Below, one piece after another: positions 26,746-35,000 of a stretch of DNA of 64,000 nucleotides. This stretch comes from CAG-1031 sp964391735. Its GTDB lineage: Bacteria > Bacteroidota > Bacteroidia > Bacteroidales > Muribaculaceae. Numbering within the stretch: the first letter of the stretch is position 1; the number at the start of each line of letters is the position of its first letter. A program made the translations under genes and the position numbers. Location of the stretch: positions 6,205 through 70,204 of the forward strand of contig CAYMNF010000003.1 in NCBI GenBank assembly GCA_964391735.1, given 5' to 3'. Under the pieces are notes generated by a model. It was not told the DNA's origin. It was given only the letters and a program-made list of their open reading frames with translations, and did not search any database.

Positions 26746-26755
26746 TGTACCTTTG
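26725..26755 (+). promoter_or_regulatory. Promoter of the CotH-family gene
   Basis: TTTG (26725-26728), 19 bp, TACCTTTG (26748-26755). The leader to the ATG at 26800 is about 40 nt. Confidence 0.65.
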
Positions 26756-26799
26756 CCGCCATAGAGATTTATAACATTACTTTTACAGTTTCTGATAGT

Positions 26800-28680
26800 A
26801 TGAAATTACACAAACTTATGACAGGGATGCTGATGCGTACTGTCGTAATAGCCGTTCTGGCCTTGGGAGCCCTGAGCGGCTTTGCAGCCAACGTGTACCT
26901 GCGTGGCAGCATGAACGGGTGGGCAGCCAATCGTGACTGGCAGTTTACCACCGAGAATAACCTTGTATATCACCTTGACAACGTCACCGTTAAGGCCTCT
27001 GATACCTGGAAGGTTGCTGACGAGGACTGGAAGGCTGTGAACTATGGCGGAGTAACGGACCTGGAGCCTAATCAGGTCGGTGTTATGACCCCTGTAGGGG
27101 CTAACTGCACCCTGAGCCGCGACTATACCGGTGAGGTCAATTTCTTTTTGCCCACCGGCGAGATAATCTTTGGCCCGGCTCCCGAGGCATGGCTCAAAAA
27201 TGACCCCATGTTGCTGACATCGCGCACCTTGCCGGTGCTGTTCATCAACATTTACACCGACGACACCTATACCACTCTTGACCCCACAGTGCTGTCAAAG
27301 GATCTCTCTGACAAGAAATATCGCCCCGGCCAGTATTGGCTGGACGTAAGTGCCTGTGCGTGGGCTGAGGAGGCCGGCTTGGAGAATATCGGCTCAGAGG
27401 CCGAGCCCTTGCCCCTTGAGATGAAAGCACGAGGCAACTGGACCATGGTCGGGTTTGCAAAAAAACCGTTTAAGCTGAAACTCGGCTCAAAGCAGACAAT
27501 GCTCAACATGGGCAAAAAGTCAAAGCATTGGGCCATCCTGGCACATGCCGACGACAACCGCGGATACATGCGCAACTTCACCGGCTTTGACCTTGGCAAG
27601 CGCATCGAGCTGCCCTGGACGCCGAGCCAGCAGCCCATCGAGGTTGTTATCAACGGTGACTACCGCGGGCTGTACTTCCTCACCGAGTCAATACGCGTTG
27701 GTGACGGCCGAGTGCCCATTGAGGAGCTCGCCGACAATGCCACCGACCCCACGCTGTGTTCTGGCGGCTACCTTGTTGAGCTTGACAACTATGATGAGGA
27801 GAACCAGACGCGCCTTGCCGAGGAGGGTTGCAACCCCCGCATACGTTACTATGATGCCCTGCGCATAACCTGGGATACCCCTGAGGAGTATTCTGAGCTT
27901 CAGAAACAGTTCATCAATGAACAATTCACCGCCATCAACAACGCTGTAGGCAGCTGCGATGACGGCAGCATGAAACTTTGGAGCTATGTTGACCTTGACG
28001 ATGCCGCCCGCTACTATATCGTCAAAGAGATGATTTCAGACACCGAGGCATACCACGGCTCAACTTACCTGTTCCGCAACCGTGGCGATGAACAGAAATG
28101 GCACTTCTCGCCGCTTTGGGACTGCGGCAACGCCTTCAACGGCCCCACCGATGACTTCTTCTTCTATCACGGCCCGTACGGCAACACGTGGATACCCTCA
28201 TTCTACATGAACAAGCCCTTTGTTGACAAGGTAAAGGAGACATGGCAATGGTTTGCCGGCAACAAACTTGACGGTTTCTGGGAGCAGCTTGAGGAATATG
28301 CCAACTCCCTGCGCACGGCAGCGCAGTATGACCGCCAGCGTTGGGCCGACGTCACTCCCCCGGCCAACGGCACCGACGTTGTTGACAACACCAATATGGA
28401 GGGTCGCCTTGCCTCCGTAAAGGACAACCTGACAAAGAAGATGCAGTGGCTCAACAAAACATGGGGTGACCCCATCGTTGGTATCGCCGAGCCCGCTCGC
28501 GACACCACCCCGGCCGCCCCGCTGCCCCCCTATCTTGAGGTAGGCCTCAACACCATCACAGCCGGCAGCGATGCCCCCGCTGTGTATTTTGACCTGACCG
28601 GTCGCCACATTGCCAACCCTGCCGCCGGCTCGGTTGTCATTGAAAAGCGCGGCTCAGAGGTGCGCAAGATTATCTTCTGA
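26800..28680 (+). CDS. Secreted CotH-kinase-family protein with N-terminal glycan-binding-like module
   Basis: The 626-residue protein starts with a signal peptide (ALGALSGFAA). Next comes a small beta-domain beginning VYLRGSMNGW (about residues 31-105), like the modules of SusE-type proteins. The CotH domain (about 150-500) contains MKARGNWTM, KPFKLKLG, YRGLYFLTESIRVGDGRV, EAYHGSTYLFRNRGDEQ and FSPLWDCGNAF. CotH proteins are atypical protein kinases in spore-coat and surface proteins; activity here is not shown. The C-terminus (FDLTGRHIANPAAG, then VIEKRGSEVRKIIF) resembles a short C-terminal sorting-type tail. The start at 26800 was chosen because the upstream in-frame ATG (26731) precedes the -7 box. 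Confidence 0.85.
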   Translation: MKLHKLMTGMLMRTVVIAVLALGALSGFAANVYLRGSMNGWAANRDWQFTTENNLVYHLDNVTVKASDTWKVADEDWKAVNYGGVTDLEPNQVGVMTPVGANCTLSRDYTGEVNFFLPTGEIIFGPAPEAWLKNDPMLLTSRTLPVLFINIYTDDTYTTLDPTVLSKDLSDKKYRPGQYWLDVSACAWAEEAGLENIGSEAEPLPLEMKARGNWTMVGFAKKPFKLKLGSKQTMLNMGKKSKHWAILAHADDNRGYMRNFTGFDLGKRIELPWTPSQQPIEVVINGDYRGLYFLTESIRVGDGRVPIEELADNATDPTLCSGGYLVELDNYDEENQTRLAEEGCNPRIRYYDALRITWDTPEEYSELQKQFINEQFTAINNAVGSCDDGSMKLWSYVDLDDAARYYIVKEMISDTEAYHGSTYLFRNRGDEQKWHFSPLWDCGNAFNGPTDDFFFYHGPYGNTWIPSFYMNKPFVDKVKETWQWFAGNKLDGFWEQLEEYANSLRTAAQYDRQRWADVTPPANGTDVVDNTNMEGRLASVKDNLTKKMQWLNKTWGDPIVGIAEPARDTTPAAPLPPYLEVGLNTITAGSDAPAVYFDLTGRHIANPAAGSVVIEKRGSEVRKIIF

Positions 28681-28703
28681 TAATATACCCAAATACCTAT
28701 ACA

Positions 28704-28752
28704 GCCCTTGCCCCGATGTGCTGAAGCACTTGACGGGCAAGGGCCTTTTCAT
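28704..28752 (+). terminator. Intrinsic terminator after the CotH gene
   Basis: GCCCTTGCCC pairs with GGGCAAGGGC (10 bp). The 21-nt loop has its own small GTGCT/AGCAC stem, and the T-rich CTTTTCATT follows. Confidence 0.7.
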
Positions 28753-28760
28753 TATTTTTG
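28730..28760 (+). promoter_or_regulatory. Promoter of the thioesterase gene, inside the terminator
   Basis: A -33-like TTG (28730-28732), 20 bp, TATTTTTG (28753-28760). The -7 box ends 4 bp before the ATG, so a leaderless mRNA is possible. The -33 part lies in the loop of the upstream terminator. Confidence 0.5.
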
Positions 28761-28764
28761 CGGC

Positions 28765-29205
28765 ATGACCAACAATCAACCAAGCGTGGATACCGCACAA
28801 TATGCCTTCTCGGTGAAGATGAGTGTCCGGGACTATGAGTGCGACATTGAGGGTATTGTCAACAATGCCAACTACCTGCACTATCTTGAACACACGCGCC
28901 ACATGTTCTGCCTTCATGCCGGCTTCACGTTCAACGAGATGCACAGCCGGGGGATCGACCCCGTTCTGCGTCATGCCGATGTTACCTACCTCATCCCCCT
29001 GCGCCCGGACGACACCTTTACATCCTGTCTCAACATCAGCCGAAAGGGTGTGCGATTCCTCTTTACGCAAGACATCTTTCGCGATAGCGACGGCGCGCAG
29101 TGTCTGCATGCGGTCATCACAATTGTGTGCCTTGAGGACGGCCGGCTGGGACGTGGTGAACTGTTGGCCGAGAAGTTTGGCCCGTGGATGAAGAATGATG
29201 ATTAA
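28765..29205 (+). CDS. Acyl-CoA thioesterase (4HBT hot-dog family)
   Basis: The 146-residue protein has the hot-dog fold pattern of the 4-hydroxybenzoyl-CoA thioesterase family (YbgC/FadM-like). It carries VSVRDYECDIEGIVNNANYLHYLEHTR-type residues, with the catalytic Asp region in RDYECDIEGIVNNANY, and later DVTYLIPLRPDDTF. The start at 28765 is preferred over an in-frame ATG at 28708, which is inside the terminator stem. The physiological acyl-CoA is unknown. dprA begins 6 bp after the stop. Confidence 0.85.
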   Translation: MTNNQPSVDTAQYAFSVKMSVRDYECDIEGIVNNANYLHYLEHTRHMFCLHAGFTFNEMHSRGIDPVLRHADVTYLIPLRPDDTFTSCLNISRKGVRFLFTQDIFRDSDGAQCLHAVITIVCLEDGRLGRGELLAEKFGPWMKNDD

Positions 29206-29211
29206 CTGCCC

Positions 29212-30348
29212 GTGGTAAAGAACCCTGTCAAGGAAACACTGCAGACGCGGCTGGCCTTTGCGGCCCTGCCGTCGCTTGGCACCGAGGCCTCAGAGGAGCT
29301 GTTGAACCGGTGTGGCGGTGTTGACGCGTTTTTTGCTATGTCACGGCGCGAGCTTGCTGCACGTGCCGGCCGCGATGCCCCGATTTTTGCCGACGACGTA
29401 CGGCGCAAGGCGCTGGAGAAGGCCGAGGCTGAGGAGCGTTTTGTGATCGCAAACGGCATCAGACCCCTTTGGTTTCTGGATGACGATTATCCCCGTGCGC
29501 TTGCCGACACCCCCGATGCCCCGGTGGTATTGTTCGTGTTGGGCGATGTTGACTTTGACAACAAACACACATTGTCGGTGGTGGGGACAAGACACGCCAC
29601 GGCGTATGGGGCCGACTTCACCACCCGATTTGTCAATGAGCTTGCCACCGTTCTGCAGCCCGCGCCCCTGATTGTCAGCGGCCTGGCATACGGCATTGAC
29701 GTCGTCGCCCATCAGGCGGCTTTACGCTCAGGCGCTCCCACGGTTGCCGTCCTTGCCCATGGCTTGCACACCATCTATCCCGCCACACACCGTGATGTTG
29801 CCAAGCAAATCATATCGTCGGGCGGGGCCCTGGTCACCGAATACTTCTCAGGGACCTCGGCTGCCCGCCGCAACTTCTTGGCCCGCAACCGCATTGTGGC
29901 TGCCCTTAGCGCCGCGACAATCGTCATGGAGAGCGATGTGCGCGGGGGTGCCCTGGCCACGGCCCGTCTGGCCATGGAGTATAACCGTGAGGTGTTTGCG
30001 CTGCCGGGACGCGTCACCGACCAATATTCACGCGGGTGCAACAACCTGATAGCCCGTCAGGCAGCCTCAATCCTGATCTCGGCAGCCGCATTTGCCGAGA
30101 GTATGCATTGGGCAACCTGTGGTGAAGTTGAGGAAAAAGTGGTGCAGCCACAGCTCTTTACCGACCTCAGCCCCCTTGAAAAACTTATTGTAGACCACCT
30201 CACCTACCACGGGCAGGCGCGGCTCGCCGAACTGCGGGCTGCCACCAATGAGCCCATCTCCCGGTTGATGTCCACTATGGTGGACCTTGAGTTCAGGGGG
30301 ATTGTGGTGTCATTGCCCGGCTCAGGGTACGCCCTGGCGACACGCTGA
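29212..30348 (+). CDS. dprA: DNA-processing protein DprA/Smf
   Basis: DprA loads RecA on incoming single-stranded DNA during transformation. The 378-residue protein starts with GTG. It has an N-terminal helical part, the Rossmann-like DprA domain (about 100-310) with LSVVGTRHATAYG, VSGLAYGIDVVAHQAAL, VAVLAHGLHTIYP, RNFLARNRIVAALS and ALPGRVTDQYSRGCNNLI, and a C-terminal winged helix (about 320-378). The length is typical. It is tightly linked to the thioesterase gene, as often seen in Bacteroidales. Other competence genes are not in the window. Confidence 0.95.
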   Translation: MVKNPVKETLQTRLAFAALPSLGTEASEELLNRCGGVDAFFAMSRRELAARAGRDAPIFADDVRRKALEKAEAEERFVIANGIRPLWFLDDDYPRALADTPDAPVVLFVLGDVDFDNKHTLSVVGTRHATAYGADFTTRFVNELATVLQPAPLIVSGLAYGIDVVAHQAALRSGAPTVAVLAHGLHTIYPATHRDVAKQIISSGGALVTEYFSGTSAARRNFLARNRIVAALSAATIVMESDVRGGALATARLAMEYNREVFALPGRVTDQYSRGCNNLIARQAASILISAAAFAESMHWATCGEVEEKVVQPQLFTDLSPLEKLIVDHLTYHGQARLAELRAATNEPISRLMSTMVDLEFRGIVVSLPGSGYALATR

Positions 30349-30408
30349 CGGGCGGCCTCCTTTTTTACTAATATCCATACTGAATATCTAACCTTAAATC
30401 CTAATAAT

Positions 30409-31281
30409 ATGGCACAAGTAATAGCCCCCTCTGAACTGATTATAAACCCTGACGGCTCGGTTTTTCACCTGCATCTGCGTCCCGACCAGCTATGTGACCG
30501 CATTATTCTTGTCGGTGACCCCGGCAGGGTTGAGATGGTAGCCTCATTTTTTGACACGCGTGACTATGAGGTCTCAAGCCGCGAGTTCCACACCATCGGG
30601 GGCACCTATCAGGGCAAACCGATTATGTGCCTGAGCCACGGCATCGGCCCGGATAATATCGACATTGTGATAACCGAGCTGGATGCGTTGGCAAACGTTG
30701 ACTTCAATACCCGTGAGGTCAAGGCTGACAAGCGCCGCCTCTCAATGGTGCGCATCGGCACCAGCGGGGCGCTGCAACCCGAGATTAAACTCGGCACCCC
30801 CGTCATTGCCGCCAAGGCCATCGGGTTTGACGGTGTGCTCAACTACTACGCCGAGCGCAACGCTGTCGCCGACCTTGAGTTTGAGAAGGCGTTTGTGGCC
30901 AATACCGACTGGAACCCCTTGTGGGCATCGCCATACGTTGTGGATGCCGACCCCTCGTTGGTTGCACAGATAGGCGGTGAGGACATGGTGCGTGGTGTCA
31001 CCATTTCGGCCGTGGGTTTTTACGGGCCCCAAGGGCGACAGGTGCGTATGGCACTGGCCAATCCCAACCTTAACCGAACCATTGAGGAGTTCCGCTTCAA
31101 GGATTATAAGGTCACAAATTATGAGATGGAGTCGGCACCGCTGCAGGGATTGAGCAAGATGATGGGACACCGTGCCATGACAGTTTGCTCAATCATAGCC
31201 AACCGCATGAACAACTCGGCACAGCCCAACTACAAGACCGCTATGCACGACCTCATCGGCACCGTCATCGAGCGGCTCTGA
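30409..31281 (+). CDS. Nucleoside phosphorylase (uridine phosphorylase-like)
   Basis: The 290-residue protein belongs to the PNP/UDP phosphorylase family 1, which cleaves ribonucleosides with phosphate. Motifs are RIILVGDPGRVEMV (phosphate-binding Gly-Asp-Pro-Arg), SHGIGPDNIDIV, VRIGTSGALQPEI and the ribose-binding NYEMESAPLQGL. The start fits the conserved N-terminus. It is a single-gene unit with a terminator at 31307-31342. Base specificity (uridine most likely) is inferred from overall family resemblance only. Confidence 0.88.
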   Translation: MAQVIAPSELIINPDGSVFHLHLRPDQLCDRIILVGDPGRVEMVASFFDTRDYEVSSREFHTIGGTYQGKPIMCLSHGIGPDNIDIVITELDALANVDFNTREVKADKRRLSMVRIGTSGALQPEIKLGTPVIAAKAIGFDGVLNYYAERNAVADLEFEKAFVANTDWNPLWASPYVVDADPSLVAQIGGEDMVRGVTISAVGFYGPQGRQVRMALANPNLNRTIEEFRFKDYKVTNYEMESAPLQGLSKMMGHRAMTVCSIIANRMNNSAQPNYKTAMHDLIGTVIERL

Positions 31282-31306
31282 CACACCCATATATCGCTGA
31301 AAAACA

Positions 31307-31342
31307 GTTGCATCCCTGAACCTGCGGGGGTGCAACTTTGTT
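31307..31342 (+). terminator. Intrinsic terminator after the nucleoside phosphorylase
   Basis: GTTGCATCCC pairs with GGGGTGCAAC (10 bp, one G-U), followed by TTTGTT. Confidence 0.7.
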
Positions 31343-31384
31343 ATATAGCTATAAATCTCATGTTCAAAAAAAACAGTTGTAAAG

Positions 31385-32023
31385 ATGAAGAAACTGATGA
31401 TTATGGCCATAGGCCTGTTGGGTATAATGGTCACGGGTTGTAGCCCTTATGCGCTGGTTAACAGCCAGGTATATAACAATGCCGACCTTGCGGCATACAA
31501 GACATTCCGTATCGTTACCCCTGAGGAGGGCCACCTGCCCCCGGGCATGCAGGAGGTCACCTATTACAACATCGCCGCTGCCATACGTGAGCAGATGGTT
31601 GAGCGCGGCTACACCGAGGATGCCACATCACCCTTGCTCATCAACATCGGTCTTACCGTCAAACAAGAGATTGCCACCGAGCCGGCTCTGCCCCCGGGTG
31701 GAGTGCCCTACGCCCCCGGTTATGGTCCCGGCTACGGCCCCTATGGCGGATATTACCCCTACTTCATGTGGCCGAGGTATAACTACTGGAACTCATACTA
31801 CCAGAACGCCCAGGTTATCACCGGCATTTATCATGAGGGCGTCCTGACAATGGATATGGTGAACATTCAGGAGAAGTTGCCCCTGTACTCAGCATCGGTT
31901 GCCACCATCCTTAACAATGGACAGGGAATGGCTCAGTTCCGCAATCTGCAGGGTATAGCCGAGGCAGTACAGACGCTATTCTCAAAATATCCTGTACCCT
32001 TGTTGCCGCAATATAAGCATTGA
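31385..32023 (+). CDS. DUF4136-family lipoprotein
   Basis: The 212-residue protein has a lipoprotein signal (IMVTGCSP, Cys19) and the DUF4136 layout. LAAYKTFRIV comes early, and AAAIREQMVERGY with LLINIGLTVKQE follows near residues 65-100. Then comes a Gly/Pro/Tyr-rich stretch (about 100-122, PGYGPGYGPYGG) and a C-terminal part with YHEGVLTMDMV. The family has unknown function and is found in the envelope of many Gram-negative bacteria. It is convergent with the CapA gene, with 22 bp between the stops. Confidence 0.85.
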   Translation: MKKLMIMAIGLLGIMVTGCSPYALVNSQVYNNADLAAYKTFRIVTPEEGHLPPGMQEVTYYNIAAAIREQMVERGYTEDATSPLLINIGLTVKQEIATEPALPPGGVPYAPGYGPGYGPYGGYYPYFMWPRYNYWNSYYQNAQVITGIYHEGVLTMDMVNIQEKLPLYSASVATILNNGQGMAQFRNLQGIAEAVQTLFSKYPVPLLPQYKH

Positions 32024-32045
32024 AAGTAATCCCCTGACGTCCCGC

Positions 32046-33179
32046 TTATTTGTTCAGGATTTCCCCTTGGGGGGTGATGAGCAGCGGGGCATCCGGCGAG
32101 TCCAGATGCGTCAGGGAGCGAATTTGATTGATAACAGCTCCGGAGGTGTCGGGTTGTGGCCCGCCACCTCTTTGTTGTATGTAGGGGTGGATTTGTCCGC
32201 TGAGGAAGCGGCCATCCCCGTCGGTCTTTACTGTCATCACCGGTGCATGGCCGCTGATACCCGATATCGTCATGCGGTAGGGGGTGACAAAGTTGCCCAG
32301 CGAGTAGAAGATGATACGGTCCTTGTACATATCCACAGCGCGGGTTACGTGCGGGCCGTGGCCAAAGACAATGTCGGCCCCCGCATCTATGGCAGCACGT
32401 GCAAATGCGCGGCCGTTACCACGTGGCTGTCCAAAGGCCGATTCGGTTTTGTCGGGTTGGCGCGTATGGCTCTGGCCCTCCTCACCATGGTGGAACGACA
32501 CCACAACAATGTCTGACTGCCCGGCAAGCTGTTGTACAACCCGACGTACCTTCGCCAGGTCGTTAAGGTTGGTGGTGCCGCGGCTGAATCCGAATGCCGC
32601 AAACCCTATGCGGCGCCCGGCACGCTCAACCACCGTGGTCTCGCACTCTCCCTCAATGCCGGCGTATGCAATCCCAAGGCTGTCAAGGGTTGACATCGTT
32701 GAACGCAACCCCACCGGCCCCAGGTCGTTAACATGATTATTGGCAATGGACACGGCATCAACCCCCGCATCGGTAAGCAAAGAAGCGTACTTTTGAGGCA
32801 TTCTGAAGACAAACCACGTCTTGGGATTGCTGCCCGGCTTGGGCGTCCCCCCTCGGTCCAGCAGTACACCCTCAAGATTCAAGGCCGCGAAGTCGGCACC
32901 CTCGAGCACCTCTTTTACCTGCGCAAACAGTCCCTCGGGGTTAGCGGGGAGGTACGCCCCGTGGGAGTCGTCGGGGAAGGTGGTACCCATCATGGTGTCA
33001 CCGGCAAAGGCAAACGTTATGGTGTCATTTGCCGGCGGGGCCGGGGTGGGAACGCTGTCGGCGTCAGCGGTGAGCGGCACGGCGTTGTCGGTGGCCTCGG
33101 CACTGTTGTTGTGGCCGCACGCTATGGTTACAAACGCTAACGCCACGGCTGCGGTTGCTATGATTGTGTTCAACCTCAT
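32046..33179 (-). CDS. CapA/PgsA-family lipoprotein (metallophosphatase-like)
   Basis: The 377-residue protein has a lipoprotein signal (FVTIACGHN, Cys21) and a Thr/Ala/Asp-rich linker. The CapA domain follows, with FAGDTMMGTTF, NLEGVLLDRGG, IANNHVNDLG, FHHGEEG and FGHGPHVTRAV and YSLGNFV. The GD, NH and GH motifs are those of calcineurin-like metallophosphatases. CapA homologues take part in poly-gamma-glutamate or other capsule synthesis; the substrate here is unknown. The start at 33179 gives a canonical signal; the upstream ATG at 33239 does not. It follows the small membrane protein gene by 7 bp. Confidence 0.85.
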   Translation of the reverse strand: MRLNTIIATAAVALAFVTIACGHNNSAEATDNAVPLTADADSVPTPAPPANDTITFAFAGDTMMGTTFPDDSHGAYLPANPEGLFAQVKEVLEGADFAALNLEGVLLDRGGTPKPGSNPKTWFVFRMPQKYASLLTDAGVDAVSIANNHVNDLGPVGLRSTMSTLDSLGIAYAGIEGECETTVVERAGRRIGFAAFGFSRGTTNLNDLAKVRRVVQQLAGQSDIVVVSFHHGEEGQSHTRQPDKTESAFGQPRGNGRAFARAAIDAGADIVFGHGPHVTRAVDMYKDRIIFYSLGNFVTPYRMTISGISGHAPVMTVKTDGDGRFLSGQIHPYIQQRGGGPQPDTSGAVINQIRSLTHLDSPDAPLLITPQGEILNK

Positions 33180-33186
33180 ATATCTC

Positions 33187-33660
33187 TCATTTTTTATCTT
33201 GTGGGAGTGGGTCAAGCGGCTTAAGGATGCCCGCCTCATCCGGCAGCAAAATGATGGCCCGGGGATGTCGCAAAAATATCTTTGTGCGCGTCAGTCCCCT
33301 CAGCCTCTCCGGGCCGATCTTTTCGGGTTCAATCTCGGGGTTCTCGGGATACTCGATAGTCAGCACCGGCCCTTTGTCAAGGGTGACACGCCGGGGGAGC
33401 ACAGCCCGCCGGTAGTCGGGAGACAACACGGCAAACAGGGCCACGTTGGCCAATATGCCGGGGATTATTACGCACAGCCACATAAAGGCCACCACCGCCC
33501 AACGCAGGTCCCGCAACGCCACGGCAAGTGCAAAAAACAGTAGCACGGGATAGAGCGTTAGCCAACGCCTACGCACACAAAAGTCGGCCGTCAGGGCGCG
33601 CAGAAGGCGCCCCGGGCCGACAGTATATGTGGCGGTTGTGAATCGCGGGGTATCAGTCAA
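33187..33660 (-). CDS. Hypothetical membrane protein with two transmembrane segments
   Basis: The 157-residue protein has two hydrophobic segments (about residues 35-50, LYPVLLFFALAVAL, and 55-78, AVVAFMWLCVIIPGILANV). A soluble domain follows with RVTLDKGPVLTIEYPE and LLPDEAGILKPLDPLPQ. Topology and length recall YcxB-like or PH-like membrane proteins, but I cannot assign a family. It overlaps the DUF1015 gene by 8 bp and precedes capA by 7 bp, so the three form an operon. Confidence 0.65.
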   Translation of the reverse strand: MTDTPRFTTATYTVGPGRLLRALTADFCVRRRWLTLYPVLLFFALAVALRDLRWAVVAFMWLCVIIPGILANVALFAVLSPDYRRAVLPRRVTLDKGPVLTIEYPENPEIEPEKIGPERLRGLTRTKIFLRHPRAIILLPDEAGILKPLDPLPQDKK

Positions 33661-34900
33661 GACGGTGTATAATCAGGCCCGAACGCAATTTGGGCTCAAA
33701 CCATGTGGTCTTTGGGGGCATTATGTTGCCGCTGTCGGCAATGTCCATAAGTTGTTGCATTGACACGGGATACAGTGCCAGAGCCATGGCCATCTCGCCG
33801 CTGTCAACGCGTTTCTTCAGCTCACCCAAGCCGCGTATGCCACCCACAAAGTCGATGCGTTTGTCTGAGCGCAGGTCGGTAATGCCAAGGATGTCACGCA
33901 GAATCAGGTCTGACGAAACGGTTACATCAAGCACACCAATGGGGTCCTCGTCATTATAGGTGCCGGGTTTGGCGGTGAGGCTGTACCAGCGCCCGTCAAG
34001 GTAGAGTGAGAAGTTGTGAAGGGCGTTGGGGCGATAGGGCTCGTCGGTACCTTTCTCTTCAACGATAAAGTTCTCACGCAGCTTGTCAAGGAATTGTGCG
34101 GGGCTCAGGCCGTTGAGGTCGCGTACAACGCGGTTGTAGTCAATGATTTTGAGGTGTGAGGCCGGGAAGGCTACTGCCAGGAAGTAGTTATACTCCTCGT
34201 CACCGCGGTGGTTGGGGTTCTGTTGGGCTTTTTCGTTACCCACCAGGGCGGCAGCGGCTGAGCGATGGTGGCCGTCAGCAATGTACAGGTGCGGCATCTT
34301 GGCGAACTCCTCGGTGATGGTCTTCGTCATCTCGGGGTCCTCGATTACCCAGAAGGTGTGGCCGAAGCCCTCGGCTGAGGTGAAGTTATATTCAGGCTCC
34401 GTTTTGGAGACAGTGTCAATTATTGACTGCAGTTTGCTGTTGTCGGGGAAAGCAAAGAAAACCGGCTCGATGTTGGCGTTGTTGACGCGCACATGTTTCA
34501 TGCGGTCCTCCTCCTTGTCACGGCGGGTAAGCTCATGTTTCTTGATGCGCCCCTCCATATAGTCCTGCACGTTGGCGGCAACGACAAAGCCGTATTGTGT
34601 GCGGCCGTCCATGGTCTGGGCGTATATATAGTAGTGGTCCTCGGGGTCCTGAACAAGCCACCCCTTGTCTTGCCAAAGGTTGAAGTTTTCAACGGCCTTG
34701 CCATAGACGCGCTCGTCATGCTCATCGGTGCCTTCAGGGAAGTTGATCTCCGGTTTGATGATGTGGTAGAGCGACATGGGGTTACCCTCAGCTTCAGCGC
34801 GTGCCTCGGCTGAATTCAGTACATCGTACGGGCGTGAGGATACCTGCGCCGCAATCTCTTTGGGCGGACGTATGCCGCGAAACGGTTTAACTTTTGCCAT
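33653..34900 (-). CDS. DUF1015-family protein
   Basis: The 415-residue cytoplasmic protein begins MAKVKPFRGIRPPKE, with VSSRPYDVLNSAEAR, ADGHHRSAAA (a conserved His-rich motif) and, near the end, LRDILGITDLRSDKRIDFVGG and MPPKTTWFEPKLRSGL. These are the landmarks of DUF1015, a family of unknown function often coded near serine biosynthesis genes in Bacteroidales; serA and serC are not seen here. It is the first gene of a three-gene operon with a strong promoter at 34941-34971. Confidence 0.9.
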   Translation of the reverse strand: MAKVKPFRGIRPPKEIAAQVSSRPYDVLNSAEARAEAEGNPMSLYHIIKPEINFPEGTDEHDERVYGKAVENFNLWQDKGWLVQDPEDHYYIYAQTMDGRTQYGFVVAANVQDYMEGRIKKHELTRRDKEEDRMKHVRVNNANIEPVFFAFPDNSKLQSIIDTVSKTEPEYNFTSAEGFGHTFWVIEDPEMTKTITEEFAKMPHLYIADGHHRSAAAALVGNEKAQQNPNHRGDEEYNYFLAVAFPASHLKIIDYNRVVRDLNGLSPAQFLDKLRENFIVEEKGTDEPYRPNALHNFSLYLDGRWYSLTAKPGTYNDEDPIGVLDVTVSSDLILRDILGITDLRSDKRIDFVGGIRGLGELKKRVDSGEMAMALALYPVSMQQLMDIADSGNIMPPKTTWFEPKLRSGLIIHRLD

Positions 34901-34940
34901 GGTGTTTTTTAAGGTATAAGTTGTTTTTTGGTTATCGCCG

Positions 34941-34971
34941 CAAATATAATCATTAACCCCGAAACGGCAAA
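34941..34971 (-). promoter_or_regulatory. Promoter of the DUF1015 operon
   Basis: On the minus strand this reads TTTG, 19 bp, TATATTTG, a full consensus match. The leader is about 35 nt. Confidence 0.7.
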
Positions 34972-35000
34972 CACGGTGCGCACGCGGGCGTGATGCTTTT

